From Aureivirga sp. CE67 (GTDB taxonomy: Bacteria > Bacteroidota > Bacteroidia > Flavobacteriales > Flavobacteriaceae): a stretch of DNA of 64,000 bases. How positions within the stretch are numbered: position 1 is the stretch's first letter; the number at the start of each line of letters is the position of its first letter. Where the stretch lies: assembly GCF_015767245.1 (NCBI RefSeq), contig NZ_JADOTV010000017.1:1-64000 (forward strand), read 5' to 3'. A program made the position numbers and the translations under genes. Under the pieces are notes generated by a model. It worked only from the letters and a program-made list of their open reading frames with translations. It was not told where the DNA came from and searched no databases. This document shows, one piece after another, positions 16,813-26,436 of the stretch.

Positions 16813-17547
16813 ATGATTCTACTATTTGGAGGAACTACAGAAGGAAAAAAAGTGGCAACTTATCTTGATCAGATAGGAAAAACTTATTTCTATTCTACAA
16901 AAACTGAAGTATCGTTTTCTGGAAAAGGAAATACAGTTTTCGGTGCAATGAATTCCTCTGACATAACAGCTTTTTGTTTAAAAAATAATATTTCTTTAAT
17001 CATCAATGCATCGCATCCTTTTGCTGAAAATCTTCATAGAGAAATTGCAGAAGCAGCTATACAAATTCCTTTAGTTCGATTTGAGAGAAAACAACTTCCT
17101 GAAGAAATAAATCCTTTACTTTTTTATGCTAAAGATTATCCTGAATTCATTCAGAAAATAGAAAGCTTCTCTCCTACTAAAATTTTATCCTTTACAGGAG
17201 TAAATACGATTGAAAAACTAAAAACGATTTGGAAAAAACATCCTTCTATTTTTAGAATTTTAGACCGAGATATTTCTAGAAAAGTTGCTGAAAAATCAAA
17301 TTTTCCGAAAGAAAATCTTCGTTTTGGAATTCCTCAAAATTATGAAGAAGAAATCGCTTTTATCCAAAAAGAAAATCCTTCTTTATTATTGACAAAAGAA
17401 AATGGTTTCTCAGGAAAATTAGATGTAAAAATCAAAATAGCAAAAGAATTAAACATTCCATTATTCATTTTAAAAACACCAAAAATTTCGAGTAAATACA
17501 AGTATATTCAAAGTGTAGAACAATTAAAACCTTTTCTCCATGAGTGA
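16813..17547 (+). CDS. cobK: Precorrin-6A reductase
   Basis: A 244-residue CobK/CbiJ reductase that uses NADPH to reduce precorrin-6A or its cobalt form. LLFGGTTEGK (residues 3-12) is the family's opening nucleotide-binding motif, and INASHPFAENLHREI (about 63-77) is its other hallmark. A closing LLLTKENGFSGKLDVKI segment near 193-209 matches the TKxSG-type end of the active site. It follows a repeat-bearing 122-bp gap, so it begins a new block, and it overlaps cbiD by 8 bp. Confidence 0.9.
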   Translation: MILLFGGTTEGKKVATYLDQIGKTYFYSTKTEVSFSGKGNTVFGAMNSSDITAFCLKNNISLIINASHPFAENLHREIAEAAIQIPLVRFERKQLPEEINPLLFYAKDYPEFIQKIESFSPTKILSFTGVNTIEKLKTIWKKHPSIFRILDRDISRKVAEKSNFPKENLRFGIPQNYEEEIAFIQKENPSLLLTKENGFSGKLDVKIKIAKELNIPLFILKTPKISSKYKYIQSVEQLKPFLHE

Positions 17548-18637
17548 TTTACAAGAAATTCCTAAAAAACCTTTACGTTCTGGTTACACAACTGGTGCAA
17601 ACGCAACAGCAGCTACAAAAGCTGCACTTTTATCTTTAGTTTTACAAAAAGAAATAATGGAAACGGAAATCACACTTCCCATAGGAAAAACAGTGCTTTT
17701 CAAAATGATTTATTGTGCTTATGATTCTGAGAAAGCAACAGCAACTGTTATCAAAGATGCTGGTGATGATCCAGATGTTACGAATAAAGCAAAAATCAGC
17801 GCCACTGTTTCTTTGAATTCGAATAAAGAAATTGTTTTTCTTCAAGGAAAAGGTGTCGGAAAAGTAACACTTCCTGGTTTACAAATCAGCGTTGGAGAGC
17901 CAGCAATCAATCCTGTTCCGAGGAAAATGATGCAAACAGTTTGTAAAAAAATCATTGCAGATCATAATTTGAATCAAGGTGTAGATATTACCATTTCTGT
18001 AAAAAATGGCGAAGAAATGGCTAAAAAAACTTTGAATGCTCGTTTGGGAATTTTAGGTGGAATTTCGATTCTTGGAACTACTGGAATTGTAACGCCATTT
18101 TCTGCAAGCTCTTACATCGCAAGTATTCAACGAGGAATTGATGTTGCTATTGCAAATAATTCATCTGAATTACTGATTAATTCTGGTGGAAGAAGCGAAA
18201 AATATTTAAAAAATATCTATCCAAATATTTCGGAAGTTTCTTGTATTCATTATGGAAACTGGATTCAAGAAACTTTTGAAAAAGTAAATATTTCGCCAAA
18301 AATCAAAAAGGTTTTTATGGGAATTATGCTAGGAAAAGCTGCAAAACTAGCACAAGGAAGATTAAATACACACAGCGGAAAAACACTTTGGGATAAACAT
18401 TTTATTTATGAATTAGCCAAAGAAGCAAACTACTCAGAAAGTCATGCAAAGCAAATTTTAGACTTAAACATGGCTGGAAGATTAACCGAAATTTTTCCTT
18501 TTGAACAAACAGAACCTTTTTACCAAAAACTTTTAGAAAACTGCTATTTCCATTGTAAAAAATTAGCGCCAAATATTCAATTAACAATTCACTTAATTGC
18601 AAGTGATGGAAAAATAATCAACTATCAAAAAACATGA
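17540..18637 (+). CDS. cbiD: Cobalt-precorrin-5B C1-methyltransferase
   Basis: A 365-residue CbiD. It opens with LRSGYTTGANATAATKAAL (about residues 12-30), the family signature with N in place of the common C, and contains IKDAGDDPDVTNKA near 73-86 and LGGISILGTTGIVTPFS near 170-186. CbiD methylates C1 in the oxygen-independent route, the job that CobF does in the aerobic route, and no cobF is present. It overlaps cobK by 8 bp and the transporter by 4 bp, so the three form one translationally coupled block. Confidence 0.93.
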   Translation: MSDLQEIPKKPLRSGYTTGANATAATKAALLSLVLQKEIMETEITLPIGKTVLFKMIYCAYDSEKATATVIKDAGDDPDVTNKAKISATVSLNSNKEIVFLQGKGVGKVTLPGLQISVGEPAINPVPRKMMQTVCKKIIADHNLNQGVDITISVKNGEEMAKKTLNARLGILGGISILGTTGIVTPFSASSYIASIQRGIDVAIANNSSELLINSGGRSEKYLKNIYPNISEVSCIHYGNWIQETFEKVNISPKIKKVFMGIMLGKAAKLAQGRLNTHSGKTLWDKHFIYELAKEANYSESHAKQILDLNMAGRLTEIFPFEQTEPFYQKLLENCYFHCKKLAPNIQLTIHLIASDGKIINYQKT

Positions 18638-19344
18638 GTTTTATTAATTTCACAAGACCACTTTTGGCTGGAATTTTACATTCTTTCGAGCCAGATCATA
18701 TTTCCGCAGTTTCGGTTTTAGCTGCCGAAAATGCTATTCAGAAAAAGAAAACCAATTGGAAAGTTTTGTTCACTGCTTCGCAGTGGGCTTATGGACATTC
18801 CTTGACTTTATTACTTTTTGGAGGAATTGCGCTTTTGTTTAAAACTACTTTGGAAGCTTTTGTTCATGACATTTCTTTTTGGGCGGAATTTTCTGTTGGG
18901 CCAATCATGGTTTGGCTTGGAATTGATGCAATTCGAAGAAATCATAAAATCAATGAAATGATGCAAGATCATAAGAAAATTGAGGAACATGAACACACTA
19001 CAAATGCTATTCATCTTCATGGAAAATCTGGTGAAGAAATCGCGATGAATCCAATCAATCGTTCTTTTTGGGTTGGAATGCTTCATGGTTTGGCAGGAAC
19101 TGGAGGAGCTTTGACTTCTGCGCTGATTTTAAGTGCTGCAACTTTTTCGGATGCTATCATGATTCTTGTGGTGGAATCTATCGGAATTATTGTTTCCATG
19201 GCTGCATATACTTATGTTTTGATTTTTACGATGAGTAGATTTATTGAGAAAAACCTTGCCATTTTTAAGTGGTTAAATGGAATTGTTGGTTTGCTTTCTA
19301 TCTTTTTTGGAGCATTACTGTTTTATAATACAGTTTTAGCTTGA
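18634..19344 (+). CDS. NiCoT/UreH-like inner-membrane transporter, probably for cobalt
   Basis: A 236-residue inner-membrane protein with five or six hydrophobic segments (about 41-67, 78-97, 143-170, 174-205 and 214-236). In the first helix HSFEPDH (H16-x4-D21-H22) matches the HX4DH metal-selectivity motif of NiCoT nickel/cobalt permeases. A cytoplasmic stretch at about 108-130 is rich in His and Glu. Coupled to cbiD and next to cobalt-chelation genes, it most likely brings Co(II) in for corrin synthesis. It could instead be a TauE/UreH-like export protein; direction of transport and metal are inferred. Confidence 0.75.
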   Translation: MSFINFTRPLLAGILHSFEPDHISAVSVLAAENAIQKKKTNWKVLFTASQWAYGHSLTLLLFGGIALLFKTTLEAFVHDISFWAEFSVGPIMVWLGIDAIRRNHKINEMMQDHKKIEEHEHTTNAIHLHGKSGEEIAMNPINRSFWVGMLHGLAGTGGALTSALILSAATFSDAIMILVVESIGIIVSMAAYTYVLIFTMSRFIEKNLAIFKWLNGIVGLLSIFFGALLFYNTVLA

Positions 19345-19382
19345 TTTCGGCTATGTTCAATTTCCTATTGATTAAAAAACTT

Positions 19383-19414
19383 ACACACCCCTAACCCCTC
19401 TCAAGAGGGGAACT
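19383..19414 (+). repeat. CCCCTA-hairpin dispersed repeat, copy 3
   Basis: Nearly identical to copy 1 (10094), with CTAACCCC instead of CTAGCCCC. It lies in the gap between the transporter and the chelatase-partner gene. Confidence 0.85.
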
Positions 19415-19469
19415 TAATTTCTTTAGTTTATTAATTATGAAAACATCTATTATTTAAAACTATAAAAAT

Positions 19470-21128
19470 ATGATTCCTAAAATACAATTTCCGTTTACAG
19501 CTATTGTTGGACAAGAAGATTTTAAACTTTGCCTTTTATTAAATCTCATCGACCCGATGTTGGGTGGAGTTTTGGTTTATGGAGATAAAGGAACTGGAAA
19601 AACTACGACAATTCGTGCATTGAGCCAATTGATGGGAGCTGATTTTCCTTTCGTAAATCTACCAATTGGAGCAACTGAAGATCGAGTTTTGGGACATGTG
19701 AATCTGGAAGTTTTATTCAATGAAAAACGAATGATTTTAGAAAAAGGTTTGTTGGCAAAAGCAAATCGTGGTTTTTTATATGTCGATGAAATCAATCTGC
19801 TGAATGATTATTTGATGGATTCTCTTTTGGATGCTTCTGCTTCTGGAGGATATCATTTGGAAAGAGAAGGAATTTCTGAATGGCTAGAAAGTAGATTTTG
19901 TTTAGTTGGTTCTATGAACCCAGAAGAAGGGGAATTGAGACCGCAACTTGTAGATCGTTTTGGTTTAAGTGTGGAGATTTCTTCGGAAAAAGATTTAGTA
20001 CTTCGAAAAGAAATCACCAAAAATAGATTAGCTTTCGATTTGGATGCTGAGAGTTTTTATGAATCTAAAAAAGAAGCGGAAAATAAACTTAAAGAGGAAA
20101 TTATTTCAGCAAAAGAAAGATTGAATTCAATTATAATTCCTGAAGAAATAATGGAATTAGCAAGTAAAATTGCACTAGAAGCAGAAGTTGAAGGTTTGCG
20201 TGCAGATATTTTATTATTAAAAACTGCAAGAGCTTATACAGCTTTAAAAAAGGAAACAGAAGTAAGTAAAGAAAATTTAGAAAGAATCAAGGATTTTGTT
20301 TTAAATCATAGAGCAAAAAATAAAGACTCTGAAAATTCTAACAATTCAGATTCTAATAATAATTCTTTAGATGAAAATCAAAATCAAGAACAAAAAAACA
20401 ATCAAAATTCTCATTCCCAAGAAGATTTTCAGTTGCCAGAAAATGTACTTTCTCAATTGCAATTTTCTGGAGAAGTTTCGGATAAAAAAAATTTATTTTC
20501 AAATCAAAACTTTACGCAACCAAAACAAACTATTAAAGGGAAAGATGTCAAAAAGATTGATTTACTAAAAACAATTCAACATAAATTATTGTTTTCTAAA
20601 GTAAAAATACATTACAAACAACTAGATAACAAAGCGAATTCTTATATCGTTTTCCTTGTGGATTGTAGCAGTTCTATGGCTATTGAAAAACAGATTTCAT
20701 TTGTAAAAGGTTTGCTTCAAAACACTTTAGAAAAAAAGAAATTTCAGAAAATCTCTTATGCTTTGGTGGCGATTCAAGATGGAATTGGAAAAATAATTCA
20801 TCCTTTTACACAAGATTGGAAAACTATTTTGGAATTAGGAAATAATCTTAAAACCAAAGGAAAAACAAATCTTGGTGATGCATTTTTAAAAGTAAAAACA
20901 TTGATCAAATCTTTACAAAAGAATCAAATTCAACTTTTTGTTTTCACGGATGGAAAAATAAATCATGGAAATGAAAACCCTGAAACTTTTGCAAAAAAAA
21001 TATTTCAACAACACCTTCGATTTTTACATAAAACAACTGTTGTAGATACTGAAAATGATTTTGTAAAACTTGGTAAAGCGAAAGATTTTGCGGAGGAATT
21101 GAAGTTGGATTATGTGAGATTGGTATGA
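19470..21128 (+). CDS. ChlI/ChlD-like AAA+ and VWA chelatase partner in one chain
   Basis: A 552-residue protein that joins the two motor parts of a magnesium/cobalt chelatase. The AAA+ domain (about 1-190) has an intact Walker [10 protein letters not shown] (K44) and Walker [10 protein letters not shown] near 105. A lid and an acidic, Asn/Ser/Gln-rich linker (about 270-340) lead to a VWA domain with the metal-ion adhesion motif DCSSS (D398, S400, S402). ChlI/ChlD-like subunits can stand in for CobS and CobT as ATPase partners of CobN. With cobN nearby and no cobS or cobT, that is the likely role. A frame change inside the linker was considered; the reading frame is intact. Confidence 0.88.
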   Translation: MIPKIQFPFTAIVGQEDFKLCLLLNLIDPMLGGVLVYGDKGTGKTTTIRALSQLMGADFPFVNLPIGATEDRVLGHVNLEVLFNEKRMILEKGLLAKANRGFLYVDEINLLNDYLMDSLLDASASGGYHLEREGISEWLESRFCLVGSMNPEEGELRPQLVDRFGLSVEISSEKDLVLRKEITKNRLAFDLDAESFYESKKEAENKLKEEIISAKERLNSIIIPEEIMELASKIALEAEVEGLRADILLLKTARAYTALKKETEVSKENLERIKDFVLNHRAKNKDSENSNNSDSNNNSLDENQNQEQKNNQNSHSQEDFQLPENVLSQLQFSGEVSDKKNLFSNQNFTQPKQTIKGKDVKKIDLLKTIQHKLLFSKVKIHYKQLDNKANSYIVFLVDCSSSMAIEKQISFVKGLLQNTLEKKKFQKISYALVAIQDGIGKIIHPFTQDWKTILELGNNLKTKGKTNLGDAFLKVKTLIKSLQKNQIQLFVFTDGKINHGNENPETFAKKIFQQHLRFLHKTTVVDTENDFVKLGKAKDFAEELKLDYVRLV

Positions 21129-21130
21129 TA

Positions 21131-21165
21131 ACCACCCCTAGCCCTTCCTTTTAAAGGAGGGGAAT
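21131..21165 (+). repeat. CCCCTA-hairpin dispersed repeat, degenerate copy 4
   Basis: ACCACCCCTAGCCC is followed by a stem in which CCTTCCTTTT faces AAAGGAGGGG. It begins two bases after a stop codon. Same layout as copy 1 with a different stem sequence, which suggests the structure is what is conserved. Confidence 0.65.
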
Positions 21166-21251
21166 GAATAATTAAATTTCGTACACGAAATTTTAGTTTA
21201 AAGCAAAAGTATGTTTACAAGCTCGCATTAACATATAGAATAAATTTTAAA

Positions 21252-22559
21252 ATGAAACAGAATAACAGATTTATGATTGCGGCTCCTTGGAGTAATTCTG
21301 GAAAAACTACGTTAACACTTGGTTTTGCTAGATATTTTAAGCAACAAAATAAGAAAGTACAGCTTTTTAAGTGTGGACCAGATTATATTGATACGATTCA
21401 TCATACGAAAGCTTCAGGATTACAAAGTATCAATCTGGATTCTGTGATGATGTCGGAAGAACATGTGAAAGAACAGTTTGAAATCTATGGTAATTCTTCG
21501 GAAATTTCGATTGTAGAAGGTGTAATGGGATTGTTTGATGGAGCAAAAAAAGACAAAGGTTCTGCTGCGGAAATTTCAAAATTATTAAATCTTCCTTTGA
21601 TTTTAGTTGTACCTGCAAAAGCTATTGCTTATTCGGTTGCTCCACTTCTTTTTGGATTGAAAAATTTTGATAAAAACATCCAAATTGCTGGAGTGATTTT
21701 CAATTTTGTGAATTCTGAATCCCATTTTAGTTTTTTAAAAGAAGCTTGTGAAGATGTTGGAATTCCTTGTTTTGGTTATTTGCCAACGAATGAAAAAATT
21801 CAAATGCCTTCGAGACATTTAGGTTTAAAAATAGACCAAGATTTTGAAGATTTATATGAGGAAGCAGCAAGTCATCTTGGAAAACATTTAGATTTTGAAG
21901 CTATTCTAAAGGCAACAAATTATACTTCAAATTCTATTTCAAAAACAAAGAATCCTTCTTTTAAGCAAGAGAAAAAAATAAAAATTGCAATAGCACAAGA
22001 CGCTGCTTTTCAATTTACTTATCATGAAAATATCAAACAATTTCAAAAACTTGGAGAAGTTACTTTTTTCAGTCCTCTAAAAGATAAAAAACTTCCAGAA
22101 GCAGATCTTATTTATCTAGCTGGAGGCTATCCAGAATTGTATTTGGAGCAATTGGCAAAAAATATAGAAATGAAAAATTCGATTCGAAATGCTTTTGAAA
22201 AAGAGAAAAGAATCCTAGCAGAATGTGGTGGAATGATGTATTTGGGAAAAGAAATTGTGAACGCAAAAGGAGAAAAATTTGAAATGTGTGGGATTTTTGA
22301 TTTTGAAACAAGTATGGAAAATAAAAAACTGCATTTAGGATATCGAAACGTGGTTTTTGAAAACTTTTCTGTTTGGGGACATGAATTTCATTATTCGAAT
22401 TTGGGAGAAAACACCGAAAAAAATATAGCGGAAATATTTACCTCAAGAGAACGAAAAACAAACACGGATTATTTCAAAAAGAAAAACTGTACAGCTAGCT
22501 ACGTTCACTTGTATTGGGGAGAGAAAAACACATTACATAATTTAGTTTATAATCTATAA
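21252..22559 (+). CDS. cobB: Cobyrinic/hydrogenobyrinic acid a,c-diamide synthase
   Basis: A 435-residue CobB/CbiA. The N-terminal dethiobiotin-synthetase-like domain has the ATP motif MIAAPWSNSGKTTLTLG (residues 8-24) and CGPDYIDTIHH near 41-51. The C-terminal class I glutaminase domain has the nucleophile elbow AECGGMMYLG near residue 319. It amidates the a and c side chains with glutamine nitrogen, giving the substrate that CobN accepts. Length is typical. cobN starts 3 bp after its stop, so the two are cotranscribed and act in sequence. Confidence 0.93.
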   Translation: MKQNNRFMIAAPWSNSGKTTLTLGFARYFKQQNKKVQLFKCGPDYIDTIHHTKASGLQSINLDSVMMSEEHVKEQFEIYGNSSEISIVEGVMGLFDGAKKDKGSAAEISKLLNLPLILVVPAKAIAYSVAPLLFGLKNFDKNIQIAGVIFNFVNSESHFSFLKEACEDVGIPCFGYLPTNEKIQMPSRHLGLKIDQDFEDLYEEAASHLGKHLDFEAILKATNYTSNSISKTKNPSFKQEKKIKIAIAQDAAFQFTYHENIKQFQKLGEVTFFSPLKDKKLPEADLIYLAGGYPELYLEQLAKNIEMKNSIRNAFEKEKRILAECGGMMYLGKEIVNAKGEKFEMCGIFDFETSMENKKLHLGYRNVVFENFSVWGHEFHYSNLGENTEKNIAEIFTSRERKTNTDYFKKKNCTASYVHLYWGEKNTLHNLVYNL

Positions 22560-22562
22560 AAT

Positions 22563-25500
22563 ATGCATTTAATAGCAGCAATTCCTGGAGGTTGGAATCC
22601 AGATGATGATGGGATTTTTTATATCGAACAAAAACCTGGAGATATTGTTTTTTTGAGTTCTGCAGATACAGAACTTCATACTTTAAATGAAGCTTATAAA
22701 ACATTTCATCAAGAAGAAAATGGAAATGTTCCGAGTTTTCGAATGACAAATCTTTTGTATTTAAAACAAGAATTGACCATCGATAATTACATGGAAGATG
22801 TTTTGGAAAAAGCAAAAATTGTGGTTTGCAGACTTCTTGGAGGAATGAGCTATTATGGTTATTTGATTGAATCTTTAACTGAAATGCAAGAGCGAGTTGG
22901 GAATAAAGTAGTGTTTCTTTCTGCCTATGAACCAGATGTCGAATTGATGCAACTTTCTAGTTTTTCTTTGGAAAAATTACATCAAATCAATACTTATTTT
23001 AATGCTGGAGGAAAAGACAATGCGATTACACTTCTTAAATATATTTCCAATGAAATTTCTGCTACAAATTATGTAATAAATGAAACAAAAGAAATTCCAA
23101 CACTTTTCTTATTTCATCATCAAAAAGGAATTGTTTCGAATGAAGAATTGAATACTCTTTTAAATCCTGAATTACCAACTATGGTTATTTGGGCATATCG
23201 AACGCATTTTGTTTCTGAAAATTTAGATCCAATTGAAGTTCTTTCTAAAACTTTTGAAAGAGAAAATTGTAATGTATTTACTGTTTTTGCTAATAATTTA
23301 AGAGAAAAAAACACTCTTGAAGAAGTCAAAAAACTAATGACTTTTGATGGAAAACGAAAGATTGCTTCTATTATAAATACCACAGGTTTTACGATTAAAA
23401 TGATGGAAGAAAAAGATTTCATTTTTGATCAATTAAATATTCCTGTGATTCAAGCGATTTTTTCTTCTACGAATAAAGATTTATGGAAAGAAGGACTTTT
23501 TGGTTTAACTCCAACAGATATTGCGATGAATATTGCACTTCCAGAAATTGATGGAAGAATCATTGGACGAGCGATTTCATTCAAAAAAGAAATTGAAAAA
23601 ACAGCTTTGACAGATAGTTCTATTTTAAAATATGAAGCATACCAACCAGCTTGTGATTATACGGTTTCTTTAGCAAAAAATTATGCGAAGCTTCAATCTT
23701 TAAAAAATAAAGACAAAAAAATAGCACTGATTTTACCAAATTATCCAAATAAAGATAGTCGTTTAGCAAATGGAGTTGGATTGGATACTCCTGAAAGTTG
23801 TGCTTTATTTTTGAAGAGTCTAAATGAAAATGGTTTTGATGTTGGAAACGCCATTCCAAAAAATGGAACTGCTTTGATGCATTGGTTTACACAATTAACT
23901 ACAAACGCAATTGAAACAACCAATACAAGACCGCACGCTGCTATTTTACCTTTAGAAAAATTTCAGAAAATGTGGAACGCACTTTCTTCTGAATTAAAAG
24001 AAAAAATAGAAAACCAATGGGGAAAACCTTCTGATGATCCTTATTTTACGGAAAAAGGATTTATAATTCCAGGGTTTCGACTTGGAAATATTTTTGTGAG
24101 TATTCAGCCCTCCAGAGGTTATAATCAAGATCCACAAGCGATTTATCATTCGCCTGACTTAGCTCCTACGTATCAATATTTGGCTTATTATACTTGGGTT
24201 CAAAAAGAATTTCAAACCAATGCAGTAATTCATTTTGGAAAACATGGAAACTTGGAATGGCTTCCAGGAAAAAGTGTTTCGCTTTCGAATGAAACTTGTT
24301 TTCCTGCGGCAATTTTTGATGCAATTCCACATTTTTATCCATTTATCATCAATGATCCTGGAGAAGGAACACAAGCAAAAAGAAGAAATCAAGCGGTGAT
24401 TCTAGATCATTTAATTCCACCGATGACAAGAGCGGAGAGTTATGGTAAAATGGTACAATTAGAGCATTTGGCAGAAGAATATTATGAAGCAGCTTCTTTG
24501 GATACTAAAAGAGCAAAAAGTATTGAAAAAGAAATAGCCGATTTAATCAAACAAACAAAACTAGATGTAGATTTGGGAATCAATTCGGATGATTTGGATG
24601 AATTATTGGTCAAATTGGATGGTTATTTATGTGAATTGAAAGAAGCACAAATTCGTGATGGTTTACACATTTTTGGGAAAGCTCCAGAAGCCGAACAATT
24701 GGAAGATTTATTGATTGCATTACACAGAGTTCCGAGTTATAATTCTATAGGAATTACACAGGCTTTGGCTAAAGATTTGAATATTTCGGATAATATTTTA
24801 GAAGAAAAATATGAAAACAAATGTGAGATTTCTGTGGATGAAACTCTATGTCGAACTTATGGAAAAGTAATCGAATCATTAGAGTTAAAAGCAAAAACAT
24901 ATCTACAAGAAGTTTTAAAACAAAATAAATATCCAGAGAATTTACCTTTAACAAAAACTGTTTTAGAAAAAATAAAAACAGAAACTTTAGGCAAAATTTT
25001 AGACACAAAAGAAGAAACTATAAATCTTTTGAAAGGACTAAATGGTGCATATGTTTCTTCAGGACCTTCGGGAGCTCCGACAAGAGGAAGATTGGATTTA
25101 TTACCAACTGGAAGGAACTTTTATTCTGTAGACGTACGAACAATTCCGACAGAAACAGCGTATCGTTTGGGAGAAAAAAGTGCGCAATTAATCATTGAAC
25201 GATATTTACAAGAAAATGGAGATTATCCTGAAACAATTGGAATTTCTGTTTGGGGAACCTCAACGATGCGAACAGGAGGAGACGACATTGCACAAGCTTT
25301 TGCTCTGATGGGAGTTCGTCCGATTTGGAAAAATACCAATCGTCGTGTGACGGATTTTGAGATTATTCCCTTAATGAAATTACAAAGACCTAGAATTGAT
25401 GTGACTTTGAGAATTTCTGGATTTTTTAGAGATGCTTTTCCAGATGTAATTTCTTTGTTTAATTCTGCAGTGGAAAAAGTGGCGAATTTAGAGGAAGACT

Positions 25501-26309
25501 TAGAATACAATCCTATACGAAAAAGATTTTTAGAAGAAAGTGAAAATTGGAAATCAAAAGGTTTACCAGAAAAAGAAGCAAAACAAAGAGCTATGTATCG
25601 TGTTTTTGGTTCAAAACCTGGAGCTTATGGAGCAGGATTACAAGCTGTGATTGATGAGAAAAACTGGAAAACACAAGAAGATTTAGCGAAAGTTTATATC
25701 AATTGGAGTAGTTATGCTTATGGCAAAGATCGAAAAGGAGTTTCTGCGCATGAATCTTTTGAAAATAGATTGCAAGCCATGGAAATTGTTTTACAAAATC
25801 AAGATAATCGAGAACATGATATTTTAGATTCAGATGATTATTACCAATTTCAAGGAGGATTGGCAAATGCTGTGACAACTACAAAAGGAGAAGCTCCAAA
25901 TATTTATTTCGGAGATCATTCTAGACCTGAAACTCCAAAAATTAAAACTTTAAAAGAAGAATTATTAAAAGTGTATCGTTCGAGAGTTGTAAATCCGAAA
26001 TGGATTGAAGGTGTGAAAAGACATGGATATAAAGGAGCTTTTGAAATGGCTGCAACTTTAGATTATATGTTTGCTTATGATGCTACAACAAACTTGATCG
26101 ATGATTTTATGTATGAAGGAATCACGGAATCTTATCTTTTAAATGAAGAAAATAAAAAATTCATTGAACAAGTAAATCCTTGGGCTTTGAAAGATATGAG
26201 TGAACGACTTTTGGAAGCAATGCAAAGAGGAATGTGGGAAAATCCTACGGAAGAAATAAAAAAGAAAGTAGAAGATTTATATCTAGAAGGAGAAAGTTTG
26301 ACGGAATGA
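22563..26309 (+). CDS. cobN: Cobaltochelatase large subunit CobN
   Basis: A 1248-residue CobN, normal length for the family. It is the porphyrin/corrin-binding subunit that inserts Co(II) into hydrogenobyrinic acid a,c-diamide, with ATP hydrolysis by an AAA+ partner. Conserved stretches include GKHGNLEWLPGKSV near 559, INDPGEGTQAKRR near 596, GAPTRGRLDLLPTGRNFY near 838 and SVWGTSTMRTGGDDI near 895. CobN is the marker of late cobalt insertion, so finding it with CbiX, CbiD and CbiG in one cluster is a mixed genotype. The likely ATPase partner is the gene at 19470, and CobW is the likely cobalt donor. Confidence 0.94.
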   Translation: MHLIAAIPGGWNPDDDGIFYIEQKPGDIVFLSSADTELHTLNEAYKTFHQEENGNVPSFRMTNLLYLKQELTIDNYMEDVLEKAKIVVCRLLGGMSYYGYLIESLTEMQERVGNKVVFLSAYEPDVELMQLSSFSLEKLHQINTYFNAGGKDNAITLLKYISNEISATNYVINETKEIPTLFLFHHQKGIVSNEELNTLLNPELPTMVIWAYRTHFVSENLDPIEVLSKTFERENCNVFTVFANNLREKNTLEEVKKLMTFDGKRKIASIINTTGFTIKMMEEKDFIFDQLNIPVIQAIFSSTNKDLWKEGLFGLTPTDIAMNIALPEIDGRIIGRAISFKKEIEKTALTDSSILKYEAYQPACDYTVSLAKNYAKLQSLKNKDKKIALILPNYPNKDSRLANGVGLDTPESCALFLKSLNENGFDVGNAIPKNGTALMHWFTQLTTNAIETTNTRPHAAILPLEKFQKMWNALSSELKEKIENQWGKPSDDPYFTEKGFIIPGFRLGNIFVSIQPSRGYNQDPQAIYHSPDLAPTYQYLAYYTWVQKEFQTNAVIHFGKHGNLEWLPGKSVSLSNETCFPAAIFDAIPHFYPFIINDPGEGTQAKRRNQAVILDHLIPPMTRAESYGKMVQLEHLAEEYYEAASLDTKRAKSIEKEIADLIKQTKLDVDLGINSDDLDELLVKLDGYLCELKEAQIRDGLHIFGKAPEAEQLEDLLIALHRVPSYNSIGITQALAKDLNISDNILEEKYENKCEISVDETLCRTYGKVIESLELKAKTYLQEVLKQNKYPENLPLTKTVLEKIKTETLGKILDTKEETINLLKGLNGAYVSSGPSGAPTRGRLDLLPTGRNFYSVDVRTIPTETAYRLGEKSAQLIIERYLQENGDYPETIGISVWGTSTMRTGGDDIAQAFALMGVRPIWKNTNRRVTDFEIIPLMKLQRPRIDVTLRISGFFRDAFPDVISLFNSAVEKVANLEEDLEYNPIRKRFLEESENWKSKGLPEKEAKQRAMYRVFGSKPGAYGAGLQAVIDEKNWKTQEDLAKVYINWSSYAYGKDRKGVSAHESFENRLQAMEIVLQNQDNREHDILDSDDYYQFQGGLANAVTTTKGEAPNIYFGDHSRPETPKIKTLKEELLKVYRSRVVNPKWIEGVKRHGYKGAFEMAATLDYMFAYDATTNLIDDFMYEGITESYLLNEENKKFIEQVNPWALKDMSERLLEAMQRGMWENPTEEIKKKVEDLYLEGESLTE

Positions 26310-26349
26310 TTTTTTAGTACTTACTAGCTGAAAGCTGACGTATAGAGAA

Positions 26350-26425
26350 AACACACACCTAGCCCTTTCAAGAGGAGAATTAAAAAAACATCAATTTACC
26401 CCAATCCTTTTAAAAAAAAGGAATT
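26350..26425 (+). repeat. Two degenerate CCCCTA-type hairpins
   Basis: ACACACCTAGCCC with a CCTTTC/AGAGGA-like weak stem at 26350-26380 is followed by TTACCCCAATCCTTTT facing AAAAGGAATT (26391-26425). Both match the layout of the repeat family more than its exact bases. They fill the gap between cobN and cobA; no other element is seen there. Confidence 0.5.
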
Positions 26426-26436
26426 ATAAAACAAAC

